Source of the DNA: Stappia sp. 28M-7
GTDB lineage: Bacteria > Pseudomonadota > Alphaproteobacteria > Rhizobiales > Stappiaceae
NCBI RefSeq assembly: GCF_014252955.1
Contig: NZ_JACMIA010000001.1
Span: forward strand, 1 to 64,000
Direction of reading: 5' to 3'
DNA length: 64,000 nt
Under the pieces are notes generated by a model. It saw nothing but the letters and a program-made list of their open reading frames with translations. It was not told the DNA's origin and made no database searches. A program made the position numbers and the translations under genes. Of this stretch, positions 34,604-45,508 are shown one piece after another (within the stretch, counting starts at the first letter, position 1; each line of letters starts with the position of its first letter).

Positions 34604-35296
34604 TCAGACGGCCGACTGGCGGTAGCGCATCAGGCTGCCCGACAGGTGGCGGCGCATGGCATCGCGTGCGGCGGCCGGGTCCTGGGCCTCGATCGCCTCG
34701 AGAATGGCGCGGTGCTCGTCCTGCAGCTTTTCGGTATAGGCGCCGGTCCGCGCCTTGCCGCCGATGGCATTGACGCGCAGGCGCGGGATGATCTGCGGCC
34801 CGAGAAAGGTCAGGAACTTCTCGAAATACGGGTTGTTGGTGGCCCGGGCGATGGCCAGGTGGAACTCGAAGTCCATCGGTCCGCTCTGGCCGGTGTCGTC
34901 GGCGGACAGGCTATCCAGCGCGTCGCGGATCCGGGTCAGCTGCTCCTCGCTGCGCCGCTCCGCCGCCATGGCGGCTGCCTCCAGCTCGACGCTGAGGCGC
35001 AGCTCCAGGATCTGCAGGATCTCCTGCACCGCCGCATCGGGAAGCGGCGAGATCTCGAAAGGCTGCAGGCGCGGGGCGTCGTCGACGAAGACGCCGATGC
35101 CCTGGCGCGACTTCAGCACCCCGTCGGCGCGCAGCGAGGCGACCGCCTCGCGCACCACCGTGCGGCTGACGCCGAACTCGGCGCACAGGTCGCTTTCGGA
35201 GGGGATGCGCTCGCCGGGAAGATAAACCTTGTCGTCGATCTTCTGCAGGATCTGCTTCTTCAGCTGCGATGAAAGGCTTTCCCGTCTCCCGAGCAT
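34604..35296 (-). CDS. FadR-subfamily GntR transcriptional regulator
   Basis: A 230-residue regulator. The winged helix occupies residues ~8-75 (GERIPSESDLCAEFGVSRTVVREAVASL), and the C-terminal helical domain has the FCD metal/ligand pattern (FEFHLAIARATNN and DEHRAILEAI with conserved His). Start 35296 follows AAGGA. It stands between the TRAP operon and the RidA/aminotransferase/hydantoinase genes. Related sites before TRAP, before the hydantoinase genes and before its own gene suggest it controls uptake and breakdown of one compound, probably a carboxylate. Confidence 0.93.
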   Translation of the reverse strand: MLGRRESLSSQLKKQILQKIDDKVYLPGERIPSESDLCAEFGVSRTVVREAVASLRADGVLKSRQGIGVFVDDAPRLQPFEISPLPDAAVQEILQILELRLSVELEAAAMAAERRSEEQLTRIRDALDSLSADDTGQSGPMDFEFHLAIARATNNPYFEKFLTFLGPQIIPRLRVNAIGGKARTGAYTEKLQDEHRAILEAIEAQDPAAARDAMRRHLSGSLMRYRQSAV

Positions 35297-35332
35297 TCTT
35301 ATTCCTTTTTGCGTCGCGCTATGCCTGTTGGG

Positions 35333-35346
35333 CATCATATAACAGA
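35333..35346 (-). promoter_or_regulatory. Candidate GntR operator at its own promoter
   Basis: On the minus strand TCTGTTATATGATG matches ACTGTCATATGTTG of the TRAP promoter at 11 of 14 positions. It lies about 40 bases upstream of the GntR start codon. Confidence 0.4.
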
Positions 35347-35392
35347 CCACATGGCCGTGCCAGCAATTGCAACCTGCTTTGGCGGTTTCCCC

Positions 35393-35854
35393 TCAGTCAT
35401 CCACCAGCAGGATGGCCTCCACCTCGACGCTCATGTCGTGCGGCAGCGAGGCGACGCCGACCGCACTGCGCGCATGGTGCCCCGCCTCGCCCAGCACCTG
35501 CAGGAAGAGGTCGGAGCAGCCGTCGATCACCTTGGGGTGGTCGCGGTAGCCGGGAACGGCGTTGACCATCCCCAGCAGCTTGACCACGGCGCGGATGCGG
35601 CCGAGATCGCCCAGCTCCGCCTGTGCGGCGGCAAGCAGCTGCAACCCGGCCGAGCGGGCATGGTCGTGCGCCTCGGCCGTCGTCACGCTCTCGCCGACGC
35701 GTCCCGAGGCGACCTGCCCGTCGGCGCTGGCTCCGCCCCGTCCCGACAGGAACAGGAGGGGGCCGGCCCGCCGGGCGGGACTATAGGAGCCGGCAGCCTC
35801 GCGCACCGGCGGCAGCTCCAGCCCGAGGTCGCGCAGCCGCTCCAGCGGGCTCAC
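35393..35854 (-). CDS. RidA-family protein
   Basis: A 153-residue protein of the YjgF/YER057c/UK114 family, of the longer subgroup with GYRDHPKVIDGCSDLFLQVLGEAGHHARSAVGVASLP. RidA proteins hydrolyse reactive enamines or imines released by PLP enzymes. The C-terminal Arg of the SAVG motif region is kept as Ala-Arg-Ser, as in relatives. Start is GTG 35854, giving a GTGA overlap with the aminotransferase gene upstream, so the two are coupled; clearing an intermediate of that enzyme is a reasonable inference. Confidence 0.88.
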   Translation of the reverse strand: MSPLERLRDLGLELPPVREAAGSYSPARRAGPLLFLSGRGGASADGQVASGRVGESVTTAEAHDHARSAGLQLLAAAQAELGDLGRIRAVVKLLGMVNAVPGYRDHPKVIDGCSDLFLQVLGEAGHHARSAVGVASLPHDMSVEVEAILLVDD

Positions 35855-37077
35855 GCCTCGTCTCCGAGCGCTGCGACCGCCTCGCGGATGCGCGTGCAGG
35901 CGCTGGCGAGCAGCGGGCGCGCGGCGGCGAAGGAGAGACGCACGTAAGGCGACAGGCCGAAGGCGGAGCCCGGTACGGTGGCAACGCCGGCCGCCTCCAG
36001 CAGGTACTGGGAAACATCCGCGTCGCCGGCAAGCCGCCTCCCGTCCGGCCGCAGCCGGCCGATCAGGCCCTTGCACTCGAGGAAGGCGTAGAAGGCGCCT
36101 TCCGGCTTGCGCAGCCTGAGGCCGGGAATGCCGGACAGACCGTCGATCACCAGATCGCGCCGGGCGGTGTATTCGCGGCCCGCCTCGGCCACGAAGCCCT
36201 GCGGCCCGTTCAGTGCGGCGACGGCGGCCGCCTGGGCGACCGAGCAGGGGTTGGACGTGCTCTGCGACTGGATCTTGGCCATCACCTTGATCAGGCCGGC
36301 AGGTCCGGCCGCATAGCCGATCCGCCAGCCGGTCATCGCATAGGCCTTAGAGACGCCGTTGACCGTCACCGTGCGATCGCGCAAGCGCGGGCAGGCGGCG
36401 AGGAAGGGCGTCGCCTCGGCCCCGTCATGCAGGATGTGCTCGTAGATCTCGTCCGACAGGATCAACACCCGCGGGTGCCGCTCGAGCATCGCCCCCAGCG
36501 CCTCCAACTCGGAGCGGGAGAAGGCGGCGCCCGACGGATTGCCCGGCGAGTTGAGGAACAGCCAGCGCGTCTTCGGGGTGATCGCCGCTTCCAGCTGCTC
36601 CGGCGTCGGCTTGAACTCCGCCTCGATCGGGCATTCCACCACCTTCGGCACGCCGCCCAGCAGCAGCGCCATGTCGGTATACGAGACCCAGTAGGGCGCC
36701 GGCACCAGCACCTCGTCGCCCGGCTCCAGCGTTGCCATCAGGGCATTGAAGATGACCTGCTTGGCGCCGTTGCCGGCCGAGATCTCCTGGCGGGAGAAGA
36801 GCAGGCCGTTCTCGCGCGCGAATTTGCCGATGATCGCGTCCTTGAGCTCCGTCGTGCCGTCGGCGGCGGTGTAGCGGGTCGCGCCCGCCCGCATCGCCGC
36901 CTCCGCCGCGTCCAGGATATGGGCGGGCGTGTCGAAGTCCGGCTCGCCGACGCTGAGGTCGACGACATCGGCCCCGCCGGCGCGCAATTCGCGCGCCCGC
37001 ACCGAGATGGCCATGGCCGGCGACAGCTTGATCAGGCTGGCGCGTTCGGCCTCGTAGGTCATGGCGACCCCGCTCAT
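35851..37077 (-). CDS. Aspartate/aromatic-type aminotransferase, class I/II (PLP)
   Basis: A 408-residue PLP aminotransferase of the AspC subgroup Ib found in many alphaproteobacteria. The PLP lysine is Lys244 in VSKAYAMTGWRIGYA; NSPGNPSG near residue 177 and SDEIYEH near residue 208 supply the PLP Asn, Asp and Tyr; a carboxylate-binding Arg is in YVRLSFA near the end. It overlaps the hydantoinase B gene (TGA/ATG region at 37074-37077) and the RidA gene, forming one operon. It may transaminate the amino acid released by the hydantoinase or ring-opening step. The exact substrate is not decidable from sequence. Confidence 0.92.
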   Translation of the reverse strand: MSGVAMTYEAERASLIKLSPAMAISVRARELRAGGADVVDLSVGEPDFDTPAHILDAAEAAMRAGATRYTAADGTTELKDAIIGKFARENGLLFSRQEISAGNGAKQVIFNALMATLEPGDEVLVPAPYWVSYTDMALLLGGVPKVVECPIEAEFKPTPEQLEAAITPKTRWLFLNSPGNPSGAAFSRSELEALGAMLERHPRVLILSDEIYEHILHDGAEATPFLAACPRLRDRTVTVNGVSKAYAMTGWRIGYAAGPAGLIKVMAKIQSQSTSNPCSVAQAAAVAALNGPQGFVAEAGREYTARRDLVIDGLSGIPGLRLRKPEGAFYAFLECKGLIGRLRPDGRRLAGDADVSQYLLEAAGVATVPGSAFGLSPYVRLSFAAARPLLASACTRIREAVAALGDEA

Positions 37078-38711
37078 TTGCTCGCCACGTATTCGAACGC
37101 CTCGTCGCGGGCCGCTGCATCCGGGTCCCGCTTGTCCGGGGCACCGAAGCCGCCGCCGCCGGGAAGCGAGAGGATCAGCCGCCGGTCGGCCGGCACATGC
37201 TGGCGTCCCTTGGAGGCAAGGCGGGTGCCGTCGTCCAGCGTCACCGAGCCCGGTTCGCCGTCATGGCCGCCGTCGCGTCCGCGCGCGGGATGGTCGATGC
37301 GGTCGAACATGGCGTTGAAGTGGAACTCGTGGCCGGCCGCCGCGCCGATCTCGACCACCTGGCCGAGGCCGCCGCGATACTGGCCGGCGCCGCCAGACCC
37401 GTCGCGCAGCTCCTTGCGCCAGAAGATCACCGGGCCGACATGCTCGGTCGCCTCGATCGACATGGAGTGCACGCCGCTGGGGAAGGCGGTGGCGCTGAGG
37501 CCGTCGAGGCTGGCCCGGGCGCCGGCGCCACCGCTGTTGAACAGCAGCACCTCGGCCCGCCGGCCGCCGTCGGCGGGGGCGTGTGCGCCCTGCAGCGGAC
37601 GCGCGCTGACATGCAGGTTCCACAGCGCGCCGGAGCCTTCCGCCGGCACGCGGCCGGGCAGCATCTTGTGCACCGCGCCGAGCACCGCGTCGGGAATGAA
37701 ATGCCCGAGCACGTGGCGCACCGCCACCGGAGCGGGATGCTGCGCGTTGAGGATGCAGCCCTTCGGCGCGGCGAAGTGGAACGGGGCGAGCGAGCCGTGA
37801 TTGTTGGGAATGTCCGGGGCCAGCGCGCATTTCAGCCCGTAGCAGGCATAGGCCTTGGAGTAGATCATCGGCACGTTGATGCCGAGGGGGCTCGGACCGG
37901 AGGTGCCGTCGAAATCGGCAAGGATGTGGTCGTCATGCACGTCGATGCGCACGGCCAGATCGACCGGGCTGCCGTAGCCGTCGACGCGCATCACATTGTC
38001 GTACGAGCCCTTCGGCAGCGCCGCGATCCGCTCCAGCGTCGCGTTGTAGCTGCGGTCGAAGACGAAGTCGGCGAGCTCCTCCAGATCGGCAAGGCCGAAC
38101 TCGCCCATCATGTCCATCAGCCGCCGGTGGCCGGTCTCGTTGCAGGCCGCCAGCGAGAAGATGTCGCCGACCACCTGGTCCGCCTCGCGCACGTTGTGGC
38201 GCAGGATGTTGACGAGGTCGCGGTTGACGGTGCCGCGTTCGACGAACTTCATGATCGGGATGAAGATGCCTTCCTCGTAGACCTCGTTGGCATCCGGGCC
38301 GAAGCCGCGTCCGCCCACGTCCACCACATGCGCGGTGCAGGCGAAGAAGCCGACCAGCGCGCCGCCGCGGAAGGACGGGGTCACCATGGTGATGTCGAGG
38401 AGGTGGCCGGTGCCCTTCCACGGATCGTTGGTGATGTAGACATCGCCTTCGAAGATGTTGTCCGGGCCGATGTCGTTGATGAAATGGCCGACGGCCTCGG
38501 CCATCGCGTTGACGTGGCCCGGCGTGCCGGTGACCGCCTGGGCGATCATCTTGCCGCCGCGGTTGAACACGCCGGCGGACAGGTCGCCGGACTCGCGCAC
38601 GCTGGTGCTGAACGCGGTGCGGATGAGCGTGACGGCCTGTTCCTCGACCACCGAGATGAGGCGGTTCCACATGACCTGCATGCGGACGTCGGAGAGCGAA
38701 TTTCCGGTCAT
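37074..38711 (-). CDS. hyuB: Hydantoinase/oxoprolinase B-subunit protein
   Basis: A 545-residue partner of the HyuA-type ATPase. Family hallmarks are AFSTSVRESGDLSAGVFNRGGKMIAQ at ~30-55, GTPGHVNAM, GDVYITNDPWKGTGHLLDITMVTP near residue 100, and the C-terminal LPGGGGFGAP. With subunit A it opens a cyclic amide (hydantoin, oxoproline, N-methylhydantoin or similar) at the cost of ATP. AAGGAAA precedes the ATG at 38711. It is directly downstream of the A gene and overlaps the aminotransferase gene. Confidence 0.93.
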   Translation of the reverse strand: MTGNSLSDVRMQVMWNRLISVVEEQAVTLIRTAFSTSVRESGDLSAGVFNRGGKMIAQAVTGTPGHVNAMAEAVGHFINDIGPDNIFEGDVYITNDPWKGTGHLLDITMVTPSFRGGALVGFFACTAHVVDVGGRGFGPDANEVYEEGIFIPIMKFVERGTVNRDLVNILRHNVREADQVVGDIFSLAACNETGHRRLMDMMGEFGLADLEELADFVFDRSYNATLERIAALPKGSYDNVMRVDGYGSPVDLAVRIDVHDDHILADFDGTSGPSPLGINVPMIYSKAYACYGLKCALAPDIPNNHGSLAPFHFAAPKGCILNAQHPAPVAVRHVLGHFIPDAVLGAVHKMLPGRVPAEGSGALWNLHVSARPLQGAHAPADGGRRAEVLLFNSGGAGARASLDGLSATAFPSGVHSMSIEATEHVGPVIFWRKELRDGSGGAGQYRGGLGQVVEIGAAAGHEFHFNAMFDRIDHPARGRDGGHDGEPGSVTLDDGTRLASKGRQHVPADRRLILSLPGGGGFGAPDKRDPDAAARDEAFEYVASK

Positions 38712-38725
38712 GGCTTGTGTTTCCT

Positions 38726-40810
38726 TCACGCTTTCGAGCGGACGAGCAGACATCCGTCCGCCTGGAAGACCGCTTCCTGTCCGTCCGTGATGATCGTGGT
38801 GGTCTCGTTTTCGGTGATGACGGCGGGGCCGGCGATGCAGTCGCCCGGCGCCAGCTCGGCACGGGCGACGACAGCGGCAGTGACGAAGCCGGCGGTGCGG
38901 GCCTCGAACATCTGCCGCGTCGCGGCCGCCTCCAGCCGCCGCTTCGCCTCCAGGCGCGGAACGCGCGGGGCCGGATAGGCCTCGGAGCTCGCCCGCAGCG
39001 ACCAGCTGACGATCTCGATGTCGAGCTTGTCGATCAGCCGGCCGAACAGCTGCTCGTAGACCTCCTCGAAGCCCTTGCGGAACACGTCGACCTCGCCGGC
39101 GGCATAGTCGCGCACATCCACCGCAACCGGCACTTCCCAGCCCTGGCCGGCGTAGCGCATGTAGGCGGTGCATTCGAGGCTCGGCACCGCGTCGGGCGCG
39201 CCGGAGCGCACGAAGGCGGTCGCCTCCTCGGCGAGGTCCTTCAGCACGGCGTTGACCTTGCCGGCATCGAAGGCGCTGAGGCGCAGGAAGGCGCTGCGCA
39301 CGGACTCGAAGCCGAAGGGCGCGCGCAGGAAGCCGATGGCCGAGCCGACGCCCGCTCCCGGCGGCACCAGCAGTTCGCTGATGCCGAGCTTCTCGCACAG
39401 CCGGCCGGCATGCAGGGGCGCGGCGCCGCCGAAGGCGATCATCGTGTAGTCGGCGAGCTCCATGCCGTTTTCCACCGCATGCATGCGCGCCGCATTGCTC
39501 ATGTTCTCGTCGACCACCTCGCACAGGCCGAAGGCGGCCGTGGTGCCGTCGATGTCGAGCGGGCGGGCGAGATCGCGCTCGATGGCGCCCGTTGCCGCGC
39601 CCGTGTCCAGCGTCATCGAGCCGCCGGCGAACCCGTCCGCCGCCAGCTTGCCGAGCAGCAGGTCGGCATCGGTCACCGTCGGCTTGTCGCCGCCGCGGCC
39701 GTAGCAGGCGGGGCCAGGCTCGGAACCGGCGCTGTGCGGGCCGACGCGGATCTGGCGCATGGCATCGACGGCGGCGATGGAGCCGCCGCCCGCGCCGATC
39801 TCGACCATCTCGATCACCGGGATCGAGATCGGCATGCCGCTGCCCTTCTTGAAGCGGTAGGTGCGCGCCACCTCGAAGGTCTTCGCGGTCTTCGGCACCT
39901 GGTTGTCGATCAGGCAGATCTTGGCGGTGGTGCCGCCCATGTCGTAGGAGAGCACGCGCTCCAGCCCATGCTGGCGGGCGATGTGGGCTGCGAAGATCGC
40001 GCCGCCCGCCGGTCCCGATTCCAGCAGGCGGACGGGGAACTCGATGGCGCTCTCCACGCTGATGATGCCGCCGCCCGAATGGATCATGAAGACCGGGCAG
40101 GTGGTGCCGGCGGCCTTCAGGCTGTCGGTCAGCCGGCGCAGGTAAGAGGCCATCAGCGGCTTCACATAGGCATTGGCGCAGACCGTGTTGAAGCGCTGGA
40201 ACTCGCGCATCTGCGGCGAGACCTCGCTCGAGATCGAGACGAAGAGGTCCGGCCGGCGGGCCAGCAGCGCGTCGCGGATCCGCCGCTCGTGCGCGCCGTT
40301 GACATAGGAGTGGATCAGGCCGACGGCGATGCTCTCGAAGCCGCCTGCCAGCACGCGCTCGACCAGGGCGTCGAGCTCGGCCTCGTCGATCTCCTTCAGC
40401 ACGTTGCCGTGGGCGTCGATGCGCTCGTCGAGGACGAAGCGCTCGTTGCGCGGCACCAGGGGCGCCGGCAGCACGATGTCGAGGTCGTACTGCTCGAAGC
40501 GGTTTTCGGTCCGCATCTCGATGACGTCCCGGAAGCCCTTGGTGGTGATGAAGGCGGTGCGCGCGCCGCGCCGCTCGATCAGGGCGTTGGTGGCCAGCGT
40601 CGTGCCGTGGATGAGCGTGTCGATCTGGTCGAGCGCGATGCCGGCACGTTCGGCGACCAGCCGCACGCCGTCGACGATGCCCTGTTCCGGTGCCGTGTAG
40701 TTGGTCAGCACCTTGGCAGAGTGCATGGCATCGCCAACTTCCATGGCAACATCGGTGAAGGTTCCGCCGATGTCGGCCCCTACCCGGATCTGCTTGCCGT
40801 CCTTCGTCAT
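38726..40810 (-). CDS. hyuA: Hydantoinase/oxoprolinase A-subunit protein (ASKHA ATPase)
   Basis: A 694-residue ATP-binding subunit. The phosphate loops of the acetate/sugar kinase fold are VGADIGGTFTDVAM (~9-22), IHGTTLATNALIERRG (~67-82) and YDMGGTTAKICLI (~280-292). It works with the B subunit encoded 14 bases downstream. The upstream gap has a TTGACA -35 and a GntR-type operator. Cyclic-amide substrate is not identifiable; the neighbouring aminotransferase, RidA and TRAP uptake genes suggest a carboxylated ring compound. Confidence 0.93.
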   Translation of the reverse strand: MTKDGKQIRVGADIGGTFTDVAMEVGDAMHSAKVLTNYTAPEQGIVDGVRLVAERAGIALDQIDTLIHGTTLATNALIERRGARTAFITTKGFRDVIEMRTENRFEQYDLDIVLPAPLVPRNERFVLDERIDAHGNVLKEIDEAELDALVERVLAGGFESIAVGLIHSYVNGAHERRIRDALLARRPDLFVSISSEVSPQMREFQRFNTVCANAYVKPLMASYLRRLTDSLKAAGTTCPVFMIHSGGGIISVESAIEFPVRLLESGPAGGAIFAAHIARQHGLERVLSYDMGGTTAKICLIDNQVPKTAKTFEVARTYRFKKGSGMPISIPVIEMVEIGAGGGSIAAVDAMRQIRVGPHSAGSEPGPACYGRGGDKPTVTDADLLLGKLAADGFAGGSMTLDTGAATGAIERDLARPLDIDGTTAAFGLCEVVDENMSNAARMHAVENGMELADYTMIAFGGAAPLHAGRLCEKLGISELLVPPGAGVGSAIGFLRAPFGFESVRSAFLRLSAFDAGKVNAVLKDLAEEATAFVRSGAPDAVPSLECTAYMRYAGQGWEVPVAVDVRDYAAGEVDVFRKGFEEVYEQLFGRLIDKLDIEIVSWSLRASSEAYPAPRVPRLEAKRRLEAAATRQMFEARTAGFVTAAVVARAELAPGDCIAGPAVITENETTTIITDGQEAVFQADGCLLVRSKA

Positions 40811-40875
40811 GTTCGCCGCGTCTCCCGCTTGCCTTGGGCTGGACCGGCCCCTCCCCGGAGCCGATCGTGTTACTT

Positions 40876-40905
40876 GTATGACAACATACTACATGGAAAT
40901 GTCAA
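40876..40905 (-). promoter_or_regulatory. Promoter and GntR-type operator of the hydantoinase operon
   Basis: On the minus strand TTGACA (40905-40900) is a perfect -35. Downstream, GTATGACAACATAC (40876-40889) is a dyad overlapping the -10 region. Its core TATGACAACATA is the exact complement of the TRAP-promoter core. A repressor bound here would block RNA polymerase. Confidence 0.65.
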
Positions 40906-40914
40906 GACGTCTGA

Positions 40915-43506
<2,592 letters not shown>

Positions 43507-43536
43507 CACGCGCTGCCCGACAGGTACCCGAAACGA

Positions 43537-43573
43537 AAAGGCCCGCGGGAGACGCTCTCCCGCGGGCCTTTTT
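43537..43573. terminator. Bidirectional intrinsic terminator
   Basis: AAAGGCCCGCGGGAG pairs with CTCCCGCGGGCCTTT around ACGCT, with T runs on both strands. It ends kdgD from the left and the GntR gene from the right. Confidence 0.92.
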
Positions 43574-43592
43574 GCGTGCGCGCTGCGGCTGG

Positions 43593-44276
43593 TCAGTCGT
43601 CCCGGCTTGAGGGCTGGGGCTCGGCGCGCTGCAGCCGCTCCACCAGCGAGACCGAGCCGCGCATGATGTGGTCCTTCAGGAAGGTCTGCGCCTCGGCGAT
43701 GTTCCCCTCGCGGCACAGTTTCAGGATGTGCCGGTGCTCGGCATCCATCGCCTCGCTGCCGATGGTGAAGCGCATCGGCACGGGAAAGTGCCGATAGGTG
43801 TTCATGTAGAGCTTTTCGAGAATGTCCAGGCTCTGCGGCCGGTCCGCCGCCGTGTAGAGCGCGCGGTGGAACGCCCAGTTCATCCGCGTCCAGTGGGTCT
43901 GGGTGGACTTGTCGAGCATCTGGTCGAGGATCTCCTCGGCCGCGGCGAGATCCTCCGGCCGCATCGCCGGGATCGCGATGCCGATCAGCCAGGGCTCGAG
44001 CAGCGCCCGCAGCTCGTACATCTCGCTCAAGGCCTCGATCGACACGCCGCTGACCACCGCGCCCTTATGCGCCTCGACCTTCACAAGGCCTTCCGCCTCG
44101 AGCTGGTTCAGCGCCTCGCGCACCGGCACCCGGCTCACCCCCAGCCGCGCGGCGAGCTTTTCCTGCTTCAGCTTCTCGCCGCTCGCCAGTTCGCCGGACA
44201 GGATCATCGAGCGTATCCGCTCGGTGACCTGCATGGTGACCGTCTTTCGGGCGATCAGGTGTGTCGCGTCATCCAT
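43593..44276 (-). CDS. GntR-family (FadR/VanR-type) regulator
   Basis: A 227-residue regulator with a winged helix at ~12-75 (SGEKLKQEKLAARLGVSRVPVREALNQL) and an FCD ligand domain carrying the conserved Asp/His pattern (NWAFHRALYTAADRP, EHRHILKLC). Start 44276 is chosen behind TGGAG. It converges with kdgD and is divergent from the Ntn-hydrolase/Dpp operon. The dyad at 44368-44390 suggests control of that operon, of itself, or both; control of kdgD is also possible. Confidence 0.92.
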   Translation of the reverse strand: MDDATHLIARKTVTMQVTERIRSMILSGELASGEKLKQEKLAARLGVSRVPVREALNQLEAEGLVKVEAHKGAVVSGVSIEALSEMYELRALLEPWLIGIAIPAMRPEDLAAAEEILDQMLDKSTQTHWTRMNWAFHRALYTAADRPQSLDILEKLYMNTYRHFPVPMRFTIGSEAMDAEHRHILKLCREGNIAEAQTFLKDHIMRGSVSLVERLQRAEPQPSSRDD

Positions 44277-44367
44277 CAACGGGCTCCAGGCTCTTCTCAC
44301 CGCCGCACCACTATCCCAGTCCGGGCCGTTTCGCACCAGCCGCAGGTCGCATCGGACCGGATTTGAT

Positions 44368-44390
44368 ATGGTACTTTATTTTGTATCCAA
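44368..44390. promoter_or_regulatory. Candidate GntR operator between regulator and Ntn hydrolase
   Basis: TGGTAC (44369-44374) and GTATCCA (44383-44389) form an imperfect dyad in an AT-rich stretch, resembling TGGTATACAA-like sites of FadR-type GntR proteins. A TTATAC box follows at 44397-44402. Confidence 0.45.
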
Positions 44391-44404
44391 TATTCATTAT
44401 ACAC

Positions 44405-45508
44405 ATGACGCGAGCATGTCGGGAACCCCGGATCGGAGGGCGCTGGGTCTTGTGCACCGTCTTGAGCAACAACGAGGGAGCGTGCGGCATAGGCGCCTCG
44501 GCGGATCTGCTGGCGGCCGGCGCCCCCACCCTCGATGCACTGGAAGTCGGTGTGCGTCTGGTCGAGGCCGATCCGTCCGTATGGACCGTCGGGCGCGGCG
44601 GCTGGCCCAATCTTCTCGGTGTGGTCGAGCTGGACGCCTCGGTGATGGACGGCGATACGCTGCGCAGCGGCGCGGTCGGCGCCATCACCGGCTTCCTGCA
44701 TCCGGTCTCCATCGCCCGCCGCCTGCTGGAGGAGCTGCCCCATGAGTTTCTCGTCGGCGAGGGCGCCATGCGCTTCGCCCGCGAGATCGGCGCCGAACGC
44801 GGCGAACTGCTGGCCGACCATGCCCGCGTCGCCTGGCGCTCCTGGTTCGAGGAGAGCTTGCGCGAGGACGAGCGCGCGGCCTGGCCGACGACAGACCTGC
44901 GCAAGCTGTGCTGGCAGTCGATGGACCCGGAGATCGGCAAGGACACCACGGTCTTTCTCGGCCTCGACGGCCGCGGGAGCATCGCCACCGCCACCAGCAC
45001 CTCCGGCTGGGGCTGGAAATATCCCGGCCGCCTCGGCGACAGCCCGGTGATCGGCGCCGGCTCCTATGCGGACAGCCGCTACGGCGCCTGCGCATGCACC
45101 GGCGTCGGCGAGATGACCATCCGCTGCGGCACCGCGCGGGCCGTCGTCCTCTACATGAAGATGGGATTGACCGTTGCGCAGGCGGTGGATGCCGCCGTCG
45201 ACGACATGCGCGCCCTCAAGGGCGGCCTGGTCGGGCGCGTCACCATCCATGCCATCGACAAGGCCGGCGAACACGCCGTCGTCGCCGTCAACGGCGAGCC
45301 CGGCAACCACTACTGGCTCTGGCGCGAGGGGTTTGCCGCCCCGCAGCGGCACGAGGCCCGCATCGTCACCCTTCATCCCCACACCGGCTCGGCGGCGACC
45401 ACCCATGCCCGCGCCGAGCGGCATGCGCGCGCCGCCGCCGCCGCCCTCAAGGCGCTGGGCGGGACGGCCGCGTCCGCCGACCCGCAATTCTCAGGAGACC
45501 CCGAATGA
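44405..45508 (+). CDS. Aspartylglucosaminidase-like Ntn hydrolase (isoaspartyl peptidase/asparaginase family)
   Basis: A 367-residue precursor expected to cut itself between Asp180 and Thr181 (IGKDTTVFLGLDGRG), exposing Thr181 as nucleophile. The segments STSGWGWKYPGRLGDSPVIGAG and ACACTGVGE line the active site in this family. Substrates in the family are beta-aspartyl peptides, asparagine or glycoasparagine. ATG 44405 lacks a ribosome site; TTG 44450 is well placed behind CGGAGGG and may be the true start (352 residues). It heads an operon with a class V aminotransferase and a peptide-type ABC transporter, so hydrolysis of an imported beta-aspartyl compound is a reasonable inference. Confidence 0.88.
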   Translation: MTRACREPRIGGRWVLCTVLSNNEGACGIGASADLLAAGAPTLDALEVGVRLVEADPSVWTVGRGGWPNLLGVVELDASVMDGDTLRSGAVGAITGFLHPVSIARRLLEELPHEFLVGEGAMRFAREIGAERGELLADHARVAWRSWFEESLREDERAAWPTTDLRKLCWQSMDPEIGKDTTVFLGLDGRGSIATATSTSGWGWKYPGRLGDSPVIGAGSYADSRYGACACTGVGEMTIRCGTARAVVLYMKMGLTVAQAVDAAVDDMRALKGGLVGRVTIHAIDKAGEHAVVAVNGEPGNHYWLWREGFAAPQRHEARIVTLHPHTGSAATTHARAERHARAAAAALKALGGTAASADPQFSGDPE

